Shown here: in pieces, positions 7,313-16,985 of the stretch
Layout of the letters: each line of letters starts with the position of its first letter
Position numbering within the stretch: the stretch's first letter is position 1
Source: Caldilineaceae bacterium
GTDB lineage: Bacteria; Chloroflexota; Anaerolineae; Caldilineales; Caldilineaceae
Length of the DNA: 64,000 bases
Assembly: GCA_026645575.1 (NCBI GenBank)
Contig: JAPKMW010000017.1
Span: 1-64,000, forward strand
Direction: 5' to 3'
Position numbers and translations under genes: made by a program
The notes under the pieces: model-generated
Databases searched by the model: none
What the model was told of the DNA's origin: nothing
What the model saw: the letters and a program-made list of their open reading frames with translations, nothing else

Positions 7313-10066
7313 TTAGCGTAACGAGGGCAACCCTGCCGGGATGAATAATTCATCCCCCGGCTTCAGAATAAAACCGGGCCGCATAATATCGGGATTGATG
7401 ATCTGTAATAATTGTAGCGGTAGTTCAAACTCAGTGGCGATCTTCATCCACGAATCGCCGTCCCGCACTGTGTAGAAACGACCCCGGTCGCCGATCTCCA
7501 CATTGATCCCGCCCGGCACCATCAACCGGTCGCCAACCAGGAGGACGCCGCCGTCACGCATGGCATGGGGATTGGCAGCCTGCAATTCAGCCAGTGTCAG
7601 GCTATAGCGGCTGGCGAGGCGCGTCCAGTAGTCGCCGGGCTGGACTTCATAGAATTGTAGTGAATCGCACGAGCCAACGCTGACCGCCAGTCCATAGTGG
7701 CGCCCCCAACGCAGCTTGCGCAGCCGTTCCAGTTCATTTTCGGGGTAGAAGGTCACTTTGAAATGGTTATCTGCCGTGCGCACCGCTGAAAGAGAGTTGA
7801 TCAACGGCAACGTTTCCCCGTCGGCGCTATCAGCCGTCTCGACATTGGCGGCATCAACCGAGGGGCGACGGACGCCGGGTAACCCAATGTGGTTGGAGAG
7901 ACGGATGGCGTTGCGCACTTCGCCTTGGGCACTGGTGCAAAAGATCGGCCAGTGACCGCCATAGCGATTGGTTTGCACGGGAACAACCGGCTGCCGTTCA
8001 AAGCTGTCTGCCAACGGGCCGTTGTCACCGGCCAGCGTCAACCACTCGTTGCTAAAATACTCCTTACCGTCGGGGCGACAGGTCAGCCGCAACGGGCATT
8101 CGGGCAGCAGGGTGACATCGGCCGGCGGTTGAAATTCCCAATCTTTGGCCTCGCTGGGCGCTTCAATGATCTGGGCGAGGACCGGGTCGGCCATCACCGC
8201 TTCCATAAACTCGTGCCAAATGGGCGCGGCGCCGGTGAGGCCCGTGACATCGCGCATGATGGTTCCATCGGCGTTGCCGGCCCAGACGCCCACGACCAGT
8301 TGACGGGTAAAGCCAATCGTCCAGTTGTCGCGAAAATCGGTGGTGGTGCCGGTTTTCGCCGCCGCAGGGCGACTTAATTTGAGCATACTGTTGGCGCCAA
8401 ACATGGGGGTGCGGGCATTGTTGTCGCTGAGAATATCGGTGGTCAGAAAGGCCGCCGCAGAAGAGATGGCCTGCACCGGTTCGACTGGCGGTAAGGGCTT
8501 GATCAACTGGCTCTGGCTGTCGAGAACAGTCGAGACCACTTCGGGGGGGAGATACTGACCGCCGTTGGCAATGGTGTGGTAGCCGGTCACCATGTCCACC
8601 AGGGAAACTTCGTTGCTGCCCAGCGCCAGCCCCAAACCATACCAGGTGCCGCGTTGCAGGCTGTGCAAGCCCATCTGGTCGGCGCTTGCCAACATACGGT
8701 CGATGCCCACTGCCGCCAACAGGCGCACCATCGGCACATTATAGCTGTTGGCGAGGGCGCTGCGGGCTGTCACCAAGCCGTGGAAGCGCAGGTCATAGTT
8801 CATAGGACGGTAATATTGGTTGGCGCCCAAATCATAAGTGACCGGCACATCCCAGACAAGTGAGGCCGGACTGATCAGGTTGTCGTTAAAAGCCGTGGCA
8901 AAGAGAATTGGCTTGATGGTACTCCCCGGTTGGCGCGGACTCATCGCCATGTTGACCTGGCCGTCAATCGCTTCATCGTAAAAGTCGGCGCTGCCGACGA
9001 AGGCTAATACTTCGCTGGTGCCGGCGCGCAACGCGACCAGGGCGGCATTGCCCAGATCATGTTTGTTCTTCAGTTTGCTAATCTGCTCACGGATAATCTT
9101 TTCAGCCAGATCCTGCATCCGCAAGTCAAGGGTTGTAAAGAGATTGAAGCCAGAGCGGCGGGTATACCCTTCACCCATGCGGCCATCAATGGACGAAATC
9201 ACATATTGTACAAAGTGGGGCGCCAGCGTCTTGGCCGGGCTAATGTCGGTGCGCAATTTGACGGGTTGACGGTACACCCAATCGGCTTCCATTTGGGTTA
9301 AACTCTCATGACGCACCATCAAATCGAGGACGACCCGTTGGCGCGCTTTGACCGCGGCAAAATCGCGGAAAGGGTTGAGCGTACCAGGTGACTGGGGGAT
9401 GCCGGCCAGCAAGGTCGCTTCGGGCAAATCCAGTTCGGCGGCGGATTTGTTAAAGTAAGTTTGGGCCGCCGCTTCCGGGCCGTAGGCCAAATTGCCATAG
9501 TTGAGGAGATTGAGATACATCTCCAAGATTTCGGCCTTCGTGTAGCTATTGGTCAACTCCTGGGCCAGACCTACTTCCAATAATTTACGATCCATCGTTG
9601 GATCATAGCGATCTTCCGGCCCGAGAAAGAGATTGCGCGCCAGTTGCATGGTAATGGTGCTGGCGCCGGAGATAATGCGACCGCCTTGCTGATTTTGCCA
9701 GGCGGCGGCAGCCATACGCAATGGGTCGATGCCGAAGTTGTTGTAAAAGCTGTCATCTTCGGTGGCGATGGTGGCGTCGATCAGATGGGGGGAGACGCGG
9801 CTCAGACCAACCCAGGTGCGGCGTCCTTCTTCAAAAAGCTCGGCCAGTTGAATGCCGTTGCGGTCATAAAGATAGGTAGTTTGGAAGAGGCGGGGCAAGG
9901 GGCCGGGTTGATATTTTTGCAGATAGGTTTCGACCACCGCCGGCAGGCGCGACGCCGGTCGATCCCCAACCATGGTCTGCGCTTTACTGGAACAGCTATT
10001 GAGCAAGATCACCGACGCCAGTATGTACAATAAGATGCAGCGATGCGTGCGAGGTTGCAGTTTCAT
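7313..10066 (-). CDS. Bifunctional class A penicillin-binding protein with two LysM domains
   Basis: A 917-residue peptidoglycan glycosyltransferase/transpeptidase. The N-terminus (MKLQPRTHRCILLYILASVI, then LLNSC) looks like a lipoprotein signal with Cys at about residue 25, instead of the usual uncleaved transmembrane anchor. The GT51 domain follows, with EDDSFYNNFGID (catalytic Glu) and ISGASTITMQLARNLFLG. The transpeptidase has the three standard motifs: STIK (SxxK serine), SYN (SxN) and KTG. The last ~110 residues hold two LysM modules (YEVQPGDYWTRLASRY; YTVRDGDSWMKIATEF), which bind N-acetylglucosamine glycans. Together with the transglycosylase at 2857-5418 it suggests a local wall-remodelling group. 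The ATG at 10066 is clear. Confidence 0.93.
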   Translation of the reverse strand: MKLQPRTHRCILLYILASVILLNSCSSKAQTMVGDRPASRLPAVVETYLQKYQPGPLPRLFQTTYLYDRNGIQLAELFEEGRRTWVGLSRVSPHLIDATIATEDDSFYNNFGIDPLRMAAAAWQNQQGGRIISGASTITMQLARNLFLGPEDRYDPTMDRKLLEVGLAQELTNSYTKAEILEMYLNLLNYGNLAYGPEAAAQTYFNKSAAELDLPEATLLAGIPQSPGTLNPFRDFAAVKARQRVVLDLMVRHESLTQMEADWVYRQPVKLRTDISPAKTLAPHFVQYVISSIDGRMGEGYTRRSGFNLFTTLDLRMQDLAEKIIREQISKLKNKHDLGNAALVALRAGTSEVLAFVGSADFYDEAIDGQVNMAMSPRQPGSTIKPILFATAFNDNLISPASLVWDVPVTYDLGANQYYRPMNYDLRFHGLVTARSALANSYNVPMVRLLAAVGIDRMLASADQMGLHSLQRGTWYGLGLALGSNEVSLVDMVTGYHTIANGGQYLPPEVVSTVLDSQSQLIKPLPPVEPVQAISSAAAFLTTDILSDNNARTPMFGANSMLKLSRPAAAKTGTTTDFRDNWTIGFTRQLVVGVWAGNADGTIMRDVTGLTGAAPIWHEFMEAVMADPVLAQIIEAPSEAKDWEFQPPADVTLLPECPLRLTCRPDGKEYFSNEWLTLAGDNGPLADSFERQPVVPVQTNRYGGHWPIFCTSAQGEVRNAIRLSNHIGLPGVRRPSVDAANVETADSADGETLPLINSLSAVRTADNHFKVTFYPENELERLRKLRWGRHYGLAVSVGSCDSLQFYEVQPGDYWTRLASRYSLTLAELQAANPHAMRDGGVLLVGDRLMVPGGINVEIGDRGRFYTVRDGDSWMKIATEFELPLQLLQIINPDIMRPGFILKPGDELFIPAGLPSLR

Positions 10067-10245
10067 AAATGACAGATTATCCTATGGGCTATCAGTGCGT
10101 GATACAACTCATTTTACAACCGAATGGGGTGATGGTCAAAGAATGGAGCTTAAAATCAATAACAATTGCTTATATTTACTGCACCAAACCTTGCACAAGC
10201 AATAATTTCACGGATTATCAATAACCTGATAAAGGAACTTACCTA

Positions 10246-11460
10246 ATGGCAAATTTACCGGAACTGAACGAAGTAAATTATCAACTAGTTAACGAAAAAG
10301 TTGAGCAGGTCGTTCAAATTCTGCAAGAACAGGGCGTTGATCTCTGGATGACGCTGGTACGTGAAACATCAGCCGGCGGCGACCCGGTATTGCCCTTTGT
10401 GCTAGGGCATGATGTCACGTGGCAGAGCGCTTTTATTATCACGAGCAATGGCGAACGGATTGCGATTATGGGTCATTACGACGCCGAAAACGCCCGTAAG
10501 AGCGGCGCTTACAGTGAAGTTGTTGGCTACCACCACGCCTTTAGCGAACCGTTGCGCGCCACGCTCCAACGGCTGAACCCTCGGCAAATTGCTCTCAACT
10601 ACTCAACCAATGACGCCCATGCCGACGGGCTGAGTTTTGGTCTCTACCGCTTGTTGCAGGAATATCTGCAAGGAACTCCCTTTGCCGAGCGCTTTATCTC
10701 AGCGGAGCGTGTCATCGGCGCCTTGCGCGGGCGCAAAACGGAGGGCGAAGTGGAACGCATTGAAACCGCGATTGGATCAACCCTTGCTATTTTCGCACGC
10801 ACCTTCGACTTTGTGCAAGCCGGCATGACGGAGCAACAGGTTGGCCGCTTTATGCATCAATGTGTAAGTAATGCAGGATTGACCACCTCGTGGGAGTGGG
10901 CCAACTGTCCGTCGGTCAACAGCGGCCCCCATAGTGTTATCGGCCACACGGGGCCAGGGACCATTGTCATCGAGCCGGGACACCTGCTGCGCTTTGACTT
11001 TGGCGTGCGCCAGAATGAGTACTGCTCCGATCTACAGCGGGTGATCTATTTCTTGCGCCCCGGTGAAACGCAGGCGCCGGAACCGGTGCAACGCGCCTTT
11101 GCCACTGTGCGCGCTGCCATCGAAGCCGCCAGGGCGATGATGAAGCCGGGCGTCTTGGGCCATGAAGTGGACGCGGTGGCGCGCCAGATCATCACCGATG
11201 CCGGCTACCCGGAATTCTTGTATGCCACTGGTCATCAACTGGGCCGCGCCTGCCACGATGGCGGTGGGATTCTCGGTCCACGCTGGGAGCGCTATGGCGC
11301 AACGCCCTATCAACCGCTCGAAGCCGGCCAGGTCTACACCATTGAACCAGGCGTCTTTCTACCGGAATATGGCATGATGCAACTGGAAGAGGATGTCCTG
11401 GTGACAGAAAGTGGCGCTATCTATCTGGGCGCGCCGCAGACGGAGTTGTCTTTAAAGTAA
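10246..11460 (+). CDS. M24-family metallopeptidase (Xaa-Pro aminopeptidase-like)
   Basis: A 404-residue cytoplasmic protein with an N-terminal creatinase/prolidase domain (about 1-160) and a C-terminal pita-bread M24 domain. The five metal ligands can be placed: Asp in LLRFDFGV, Asp in YCSDLQRV, His in TGHQLGRACHDGG, Glu in YTIEPGVF and Glu in MQLEEDVLV. Such enzymes remove N-terminal residues before proline or split X-Pro dipeptides; some relatives act on creatine or other amides. The ATG at 10246 is preceded by AAAGGAA. It is divergently transcribed from the penicillin-binding protein gene, with a 179-base promoter gap between them, and is followed by a palindrome. Confidence 0.92.
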   Translation: MANLPELNEVNYQLVNEKVEQVVQILQEQGVDLWMTLVRETSAGGDPVLPFVLGHDVTWQSAFIITSNGERIAIMGHYDAENARKSGAYSEVVGYHHAFSEPLRATLQRLNPRQIALNYSTNDAHADGLSFGLYRLLQEYLQGTPFAERFISAERVIGALRGRKTEGEVERIETAIGSTLAIFARTFDFVQAGMTEQQVGRFMHQCVSNAGLTTSWEWANCPSVNSGPHSVIGHTGPGTIVIEPGHLLRFDFGVRQNEYCSDLQRVIYFLRPGETQAPEPVQRAFATVRAAIEAARAMMKPGVLGHEVDAVARQIITDAGYPEFLYATGHQLGRACHDGGGILGPRWERYGATPYQPLEAGQVYTIEPGVFLPEYGMMQLEEDVLVTESGAIYLGAPQTELSLK

Positions 11461-11506
11461 CACCTATGCCATAACGAAGTTAGGCGCCCGCGCTGTTTAT
11501 GCTTTT

Positions 11507-11580
11507 GTCCCGTAGGGACGGTTGAGTTTAGGAGCAAAAATGATGAAATGATCGCCTAAACTCAATCGTCCCTACGGGAC
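11507..11580. repeat. Inverted repeat, GTCCCGTAGGGACG family, copy 1
   Basis: The 26-base arms at 11507-11532 and 11555-11580 differ at one position, around a 22-base A-rich loop containing aaatgatga. The same arm sequence and loop recur at 47072-47144. It lies between convergent genes: the peptidase ends at 11460 and the methyltransferase at 11589. It may serve both as a transcription stop. Confidence 0.9.
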
Positions 11581-11588
11581 GGGTCAAC

Positions 11589-12416
11589 CTACGAGAACTT
11601 CTCTAACAAAACATCTTTACGCATCAGCAAGGCGAAGGTGTGCGGCAGCCGGTCATGGTCGGCGGCGGGGATGTTGTCGAATTCGGGCCAGAAGTGGGTG
11701 GGGTATTCCTCGAAGCGACGGAGGGTTAAGCCGGCGTCGATGAGCGCAGTGATCACCTGGGCCAGCGTCCATTGGTGTTCGACGGGCTGGGGGGCGGTGG
11801 CGTCATCGGGGTGGACGCGGTGGACAACAGCGGCCGGAAAGGTGCGGTTGACCCGCGGATCGTTGGCAAAATAGTCGCCGCCATCGGTGCGCAGGCGGAA
11901 GTCGCTGGCCTCCGGTTCCCAGACCCAGTTGAGTGGATGGCCTTCTAACACATAGAACCAGCCGTCTGGTTTGAGCAAGCGCGCCACCACCTGCGCCCAG
12001 GCATCCAGATCCATCATCCACGGTAAAGCCCCTTTGCCAGTGTAGACCAAGTCCGCCGTACCATCTAGATCGTGGGGTGTGGCAAGAATATCGGCATGAA
12101 CCCAATGGGCCGGCGCGCCCAACTGTTCACTTTTTTGTTGCGCTAACGCCAACATTTCGGCGCTAATGTCCACCCCAATCACCTCGCCCGCGCCCATCTG
12201 CCAGAGCGACAGCGCATCCAACCCATGTGAACATTGCAGATGAATCACCCGGCGACAGGTGGGGACAATGGGTTGTAAGAGCGTAACTTCTATCGACAAC
12301 AAACTGGTCTGTCCGGCCCGTAGGAAGGCGACATCATCGGCCACATCGGCGGCATATTTATGGCGGGCCGTGAGATCCCACGCTTGTTGGTTTTGTTGAT
12401 GAACCGGGTTGGACAT
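11589..12416 (-). CDS. Class I SAM-dependent methyltransferase
   Basis: A 275-residue Rossmann-fold methyltransferase. VIHLQCSHGLDALSLWQMGA carries motif I (a variant of the GxGxG loop), VIGVDISAEML contains the SAM-ribose-binding acidic residue, and VHADIL is motif II-like. The acceptor cannot be told from sequence. The start is the ATG at 12416 (MSNPVHQQ), with GGAGAT eight bases upstream. It begins just 6 bases after the stop codon of the P450 gene and is the last gene of a tight operon, YdcF-like / sulfatase / P450 / methyltransferase. This suggests tailoring of a small molecule, or of its breakdown product. Confidence 0.9.
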   Translation of the reverse strand: MSNPVHQQNQQAWDLTARHKYAADVADDVAFLRAGQTSLLSIEVTLLQPIVPTCRRVIHLQCSHGLDALSLWQMGAGEVIGVDISAEMLALAQQKSEQLGAPAHWVHADILATPHDLDGTADLVYTGKGALPWMMDLDAWAQVVARLLKPDGWFYVLEGHPLNWVWEPEASDFRLRTDGGDYFANDPRVNRTFPAAVVHRVHPDDATAPQPVEHQWTLAQVITALIDAGLTLRRFEEYPTHFWPEFDNIPAADHDRLPHTFALLMRKDVLLEKFS

Positions 12417-12422
12417 GAGCAA

Positions 12423-13646
12423 CTATCTCCATTGAACAGGCAGGTGGTGTAAGCCACGGAGGATTGGTATGGTGCGCCATTTGAGTTGGTCGGGCGGCGT
12501 GGTCAGATGTAAAGTCGGGTAGCGCTGGAGCAGTGTGTTGATAGCAATTTCTCCTTCGCTGCGCGCCAACGCCGAGCCAAGACAGTAGTGAATGCCCAGG
12601 CCAAAACCCAAGTGACGATTGTTTTCGCGCGTGATGTCAAAGGCATCGGGGTTGGGGAAGTGGGCCGGATCGCGATCGGCGCCAGCCAGCACCAGGCTAA
12701 TGGCGTCGCCGCGTCGGATCACCTGATCACCCAATGGTACATCCTCCGTGGCAAAGCGCATGGTGGCGCGTTCAACGGGGCCGTCATAGCGGATCATCTC
12801 TTCGATGGCGGCGGGGAGATAGGCCGGTTGCGCTTGCAGGAGCGCCCGTTGCTCGGGGTGTTGGAGCAGCGCCAACATACCGTTGCCGATGAGATTGACG
12901 GTCGTCTCATGGCCGGCGACGATGAGCAGGATCATCATGCTGAAGAGTTCTTCTTCGCTCAGTGTGTCGCCATTTTCTTCGGCTTGCAAGAGGCGGGAGA
13001 TGAGATCATTGCGCGGTTCCTGGCGGCGGTCAGCAAAGACCTGGCGCATATAACGGGTAAAGTCCGCCATCACCTGGCCGGCTTTGGCGAGCTTTTTGGC
13101 GCTCCGTTGCAGGTTGGCTGACGGTGTGACAAAGGCCGTTGACCAGTTGCGAAAGCGCAGCCGGTCACGGGGTGGAATGCCCAGCAACTCGGCAATGACA
13201 ATCATCGGCAGGGGAAACGCAAAATCCTCGATCAGATCCATGCCCCCCTTGGCGTGAACCCGATCCAGCAAGCCATCGGCGATGGTCTGAATGCGCGCTT
13301 CCAGTTGGGTGACGACCTGGCCGGTAAACGCCTTGTTGACCAGGGCGCGCAATCGCGTATGATCCGGCGGATCGAGATTGAGCATGTGGTTGCTCAACAG
13401 GCGTAGCAAGGGTGGTGTCGGCGCTTGCCGGTCACGCTGCTCTGGCGACAGCGTGTTATTGACCTCTTTGCAAAAGCGCTTGTGGTCGCGCAGGAGGGCT
13501 GCGACCTCATCATAGCTGGTGAGAAACCAGATGGCCGTCTGCCCATCCGCTGCCACCCGCCGGTAGATGGGACAGTCGGCGCGCATGGTGGCATAGGTGG
13601 GGTAGGGGTTGGCTTTAAAGGCAGGGCCGAAGAGGTCGTATTTCAT
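12423..13646 (-). CDS. Cytochrome P450 monooxygenase
   Basis: A 407-residue soluble bacterial P450 (CYP107/105-like size). The haem-binding loop is FGLGIHYCLGSALAR, with Cys as axial ligand. The I-helix oxygen-binding motif is AGHETT, and the K-helix ExxR appears in AIEEMIRYDG. The enzyme would insert one oxygen atom from O2 into a substrate, needing a ferredoxin and reductase that are not encoded here. Its ATG overlaps the sulfatase stop codon by four bases (ATGA), a translational-coupling arrangement. Its place between a sulfatase and a methyltransferase suggests modification or breakdown of a sulfated metabolite, which is only an inference. Confidence 0.95.
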   Translation of the reverse strand: MKYDLFGPAFKANPYPTYATMRADCPIYRRVAADGQTAIWFLTSYDEVAALLRDHKRFCKEVNNTLSPEQRDRQAPTPPLLRLLSNHMLNLDPPDHTRLRALVNKAFTGQVVTQLEARIQTIADGLLDRVHAKGGMDLIEDFAFPLPMIVIAELLGIPPRDRLRFRNWSTAFVTPSANLQRSAKKLAKAGQVMADFTRYMRQVFADRRQEPRNDLISRLLQAEENGDTLSEEELFSMMILLIVAGHETTVNLIGNGMLALLQHPEQRALLQAQPAYLPAAIEEMIRYDGPVERATMRFATEDVPLGDQVIRRGDAISLVLAGADRDPAHFPNPDAFDITRENNRHLGFGLGIHYCLGSALARSEGEIAINTLLQRYPTLHLTTPPDQLKWRTIPILRGLHHLPVQWR

Positions 13647-15148
13647 GATGGATGTGTATTAAGATAATTCATCTCCGGTCGCAGATCCCAGCGATGTTGA
13701 TCGGGCGGATTGGTCTGGCGCGCCCAGGCGCGGAGGACGGCATTGTCGGTGCGTTTGGCGGCCATCGTGGCGGCGATCACTTCGGGGTTCCAGTCGGCCA
13801 GCAGGCGGGCCAGCAGGTCATTGCGCACTGCTTGGCAAGCCGGGTCTTGCGCTCGATCTACCAATTCGCCGGGGTCTTCGGCCAGGTTGAAGAGTTGCGG
13901 TTCCAGGCCGTGGTAGTAGATCAGTTTCCACTCATCCTGGCGGATCATGCGTTGATAGGTTTTGCCGTTGTCGATTTTGAAGGGGACATATTCATCGGCG
14001 CAATATTCGGAGAAAGCGACATCTTCCCAATCGGGCGTGGCGCGCGCGTCCGAGATCAGCCCCAGGAAACTGCGCCCCGGTGAATTGGGCAACGGCGGCG
14101 CACCCAGCGCATCAAGCATGGTGGCATTGACATCCAGCGCACTCACCACCCGTTCACTGCGTTGACCGCCGGAAATGACGCCGGGCCAGGCCACAATCAA
14201 CGGCACCTTGACCGACTCTTCGTAGAAAACATGCTTCCACCACAGCCCATGTTCGCCTTGCATGTCGCCATGATCGGAAGTGTAGACAATCAGCGTGTTG
14301 TCGGCCAAGCCATTGGCTTCGAGCGCCTGCAAAATCTGTCCAACCATGATGTCTACGCGTTGCACCAACCCCCAGTAGGCGGCGCGGGAACGCAAGATCT
14401 CGGCGTCGCTCGCCTCGACAATGCCGGTATGCTCACGCCAGGCGCGCAAGAAGGGGTGCTTGACCTGGTCAAAGGACGCCGGCTTTTGGGGCATGGTCAT
14501 TTGGTCGGCATAAGCGGCGTAGTCCTCCTGGCGGGCGACATAGGGTGGGTGGGGCAGCATAAAGCCCACGGTGAGGCTGAAGGGGTCGAGTTTGCCGTCG
14601 CTCTTCTTTTTAACGCCCAAGCGATTGAGGTAATCCACCGTCGCCGCCGTCACATACTCGTCATGCACCTGATAGGCCGATTGACCGGGGCCTGATTTGA
14701 CCAGACTGACCCGCTCTGGGCCGGCGGTGCCATCCAGCACCCCCCGATCCGGCCCGCGCCCGCCGATATGATTGCCGCTGTGGTCGCCGACTAACCGTTC
14801 ACTATAGCCACGCAACTGATCCGGCCCCACCGAGTGCATCCGGCCAATGATCACGGGGCGATAGCCGGCGGCGCCCATGCTGTGCGCTAGCGTCGGGATG
14901 CCAGAGTCGAGAACATGGCTGTTTGTCCAGACTTCGTTCTGGTAGGGATGACGCCCCGTGAGCATCGACATACGCGACGGGACGCAGATGGGCGAATTGC
15001 AATAGGTATTTTGGAAGACGACGCCACTGGCCGCCAGCCGATCCAGGTTGGGCGTCTGCACCAGCGAGTCGCCATAGCAGCCGGTGACGTAGGGGTTGTG
15101 TTGGTCAGTGTGAATGTAGAGCAGATTCGGGTGTTGTTGCGTTGTCAT
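13643..15148 (-). CDS. Sulfatase (arylsulfatase/choline-sulfatase family)
   Basis: A 501-residue alkaline-phosphatase-fold sulfatase. CVPSR at residues 55-59 is the CxPSR motif whose Cys is converted to the catalytic formylglycine. Further signatures are NLLYIHTDQ (first metal-binding Asp), TGRHPYQNEVW, and YTSDHGDMQGEHGLWWKHVF (second metal-site Asp and His). There is no signal peptide, so it is probably cytoplasmic. It lies 3 bases after the YdcF-like gene and overlaps the P450 gene by four bases. No formylglycine-generating enzyme is encoded in the window. The substrate is unknown; a second sulfatase occurs at 41989-43461. Confidence 0.93.
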   Translation of the reverse strand: MTTQQHPNLLYIHTDQHNPYVTGCYGDSLVQTPNLDRLAASGVVFQNTYCNSPICVPSRMSMLTGRHPYQNEVWTNSHVLDSGIPTLAHSMGAAGYRPVIIGRMHSVGPDQLRGYSERLVGDHSGNHIGGRGPDRGVLDGTAGPERVSLVKSGPGQSAYQVHDEYVTAATVDYLNRLGVKKKSDGKLDPFSLTVGFMLPHPPYVARQEDYAAYADQMTMPQKPASFDQVKHPFLRAWREHTGIVEASDAEILRSRAAYWGLVQRVDIMVGQILQALEANGLADNTLIVYTSDHGDMQGEHGLWWKHVFYEESVKVPLIVAWPGVISGGQRSERVVSALDVNATMLDALGAPPLPNSPGRSFLGLISDARATPDWEDVAFSEYCADEYVPFKIDNGKTYQRMIRQDEWKLIYYHGLEPQLFNLAEDPGELVDRAQDPACQAVRNDLLARLLADWNPEVIAATMAAKRTDNAVLRAWARQTNPPDQHRWDLRPEMNYLNTHPS

Positions 15149-15151
15149 GGT

Positions 15152-15820
15152 TCACCATCCGTATTTGAGCCAGTAGTAGGCGAGTTTGGTATATTCGTCA
15201 AAGATCATCTTGGGGTGGTTCTCGTCGAGCCACCAGTTATCCAGATTGAAGCGATAAGGTTCGGGGTAGTAGCGTTGCGGCGTTGGCGCCAGGCGAAAAG
15301 CGGGGGGCGCTCCCTGCAAGATATGACGCGCACTCAAGCCCACGCGCCGGGAATGGGTTGGGCTGGTAACGATAATCATGGTGCGTTGGTCGTTGGCTTG
15401 GGCGGTGCGAATTAAGCTGACGACACGAGCATAGGTGCTGTTGTCAAAAGCATCGGAAAAAAGCAGCGCGTCTGCCGGTACGCCGGCCTGAATTGCCATG
15501 TGCGCGGCAATCTCATCCCACGGTTTTTCCATCACTTCAAAGGGTTCCTTGCTGATCACCGCCAGTTCGACCGGAAAGTGGCCGAGGAAGAGGAGTTTCT
15601 TCGCATAGCCTTGATGATAGAGATCCAGGCCATAGTGAATTTCGGGGAGCGTACCGGAGATAATGACCAGCAAGTCCGCCGCTGCTAATGGCTCTTCCAC
15701 AATGAGGTAAGCGCCAAGCTGGTATAACAGGGGACGGCGATAGCTGTACAAGAGCAGGGCGCCAATGACCAGTAACGCCAATACAAGTACAAAACGGCGA
15801 CGGCGAAGAAGCGAACGCAC
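15152..15820 (-). CDS. YdcF/SanA-like DUF218 membrane protein
   Basis: A 222-residue protein with a basic N-terminus (RSLLRRRR), one transmembrane helix (about 10-26) and a DUF218/ElyC-SanA-YdcF domain outside the membrane. LLVIISGTLPEIHYGLDLY resembles the family's first conserved block, and IIVTSPTHSRRV the later one. Members affect envelope integrity or bind nucleotides, but no reaction is established. The start is a GTG at 15820 with only a weak ribosome site. It is the first gene of the four-gene operon running to 11589. The product may reside with its domain in the periplasm or on the cell surface. Confidence 0.8.
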   Translation of the reverse strand: MRSLLRRRRFVLVLALLVIGALLLYSYRRPLLYQLGAYLIVEEPLAAADLLVIISGTLPEIHYGLDLYHQGYAKKLLFLGHFPVELAVISKEPFEVMEKPWDEIAAHMAIQAGVPADALLFSDAFDNSTYARVVSLIRTAQANDQRTMIIVTSPTHSRRVGLSARHILQGAPPAFRLAPTPQRYYPEPYRFNLDNWWLDENHPKMIFDEYTKLAYYWLKYGW

Positions 15821-16123
15821 GATGGCAGGTTCTCACATTGCTTGGTTTGGCTTAACGGTAGACACCATGCTGTTACCGATTGGTTGACACCTTAGCATAA
15901 GGGGATGGGCTTTGTCAAAGTGCGTAGAAAGTTCAACTGACTGTATGCAACATGCCTACCACCGCCCACTTTTTATTCAACGCCAAGAACGCGCCAACGC
16001 CACAAGTGGTTAACAACTAAGAAACGACAGGAAATCGTCAACTCTAACCGGCACAGAATCTGGTAAAGTGTATATATCTTTATCAAACTATTCAATTTAC
16101 TCAACTAGCTTACAGGATAACCT
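15821..16123. other. Divergent promoter region, no gene seen
   Basis: This 303-base gap separates the minus-strand sulfatase operon from the plus-strand secreted-protein gene. Its right half is AT-rich (for example tatatatctttatca near 16070-16086), consistent with promoters in both directions. I see no coding frame, palindrome or RNA gene in it. Confidence 0.5.
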
Positions 16124-16966
16124 ATGCGCCGACAACCATTGTTTTTTAGCGTTTTCTTTTTCTTGATGGTAGGGCTGAGTTGGCCGCAACTGTCGCTTTA
16201 TGCGCAAAGTTCACAAGATCCCGGCAATACGATCCCGCCGGGGGGCACCATCGCCGGGCCGGCAGCCCTCTATTTGCCCCTGGTCACCCAAGCCGGCCCC
16301 ACACCAGTACCAACTCCCGTCGCCACCTTTACGGCCCTCCCTGTGCAAGGCCCGCCAGTAGACCGTCCGCCGGCAACTAATCCGGATCTCAACCTTGCCA
16401 TTCGCTCCTACGTAACGACGACGGGGGCGCTAACGTTGGTGGATGTGGATGGCGACACCGACCCCGATGCGCCCCAGTTGGCCGGCCTTTTCAACCCCCC
16501 TCGCCTACCCAGTTTTACGGCGGTTCACCAAGTCTACGACTGGAACTGGGCTTGTAGCGCCGACGGCTGTCGTGGCGCTCCGATTGGTTTTCCCGCCGTG
16601 ACGCTGCTGACCATGGCCGTGACGCCGGGGGAGCCACTCTTTCTGCCAACGCGCAACCAGCAGATTCATGCCGGCGGTTATAAGGCGTTGGTGTTGTACG
16701 CCGAAGAGACACGCATTACCCTGACCTACACGCGTGAAGACACGCCGGCGCGCGGCTATTTAGTGCATATTGAAGAGATTCAGGTAGACCCCGCGCTGCT
16801 TGCCCTCTACCGGGCCAAAGATGCGGCTGGTCGCAGCGAGTTGCCAGCGTTACGCAACAATGAAAGTTTTGCTAATACCAGCGGCAGCAGCCTCAAAGTT
16901 GCCATCCGCGACACTGGCTCTTTTATGGATCCGCGGGCTCGCAAGGATTGGTGGATCGGGTATTAG
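16124..16966 (+). CDS. Secreted protein of unknown function
   Basis: A 280-residue protein with a clear signal peptide (MRRQPLFFSVFFFLMVGLSW, cleavage probably after LYAQ). It then has ALYLPLV, followed by a Pro/Thr-rich linker (PTPVPTPVATFT) and a globular domain with aromatic and Asp-rich segments (VDVDGDTDPDAP; VYDWNWACSADGCRG). I do not recognise the domain. The only two Cys in the mature part sit 5 residues apart and may form a disulfide. The YLPLV motif after the signal resembles the FLPALHR tail of the giant secreted protein at 43510-46911. It is transcribed alone, and a palindrome follows the stop codon. Confidence 0.75.
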   Translation: MRRQPLFFSVFFFLMVGLSWPQLSLYAQSSQDPGNTIPPGGTIAGPAALYLPLVTQAGPTPVPTPVATFTALPVQGPPVDRPPATNPDLNLAIRSYVTTTGALTLVDVDGDTDPDAPQLAGLFNPPRLPSFTAVHQVYDWNWACSADGCRGAPIGFPAVTLLTMAVTPGEPLFLPTRNQQIHAGGYKALVLYAEETRITLTYTREDTPARGYLVHIEEIQVDPALLALYRAKDAAGRSELPALRNNESFANTSGSSLKVAIRDTGSFMDPRARKDWWIGY

Positions 16967-16985
16967 CACTATTAACAAGGCTTAC

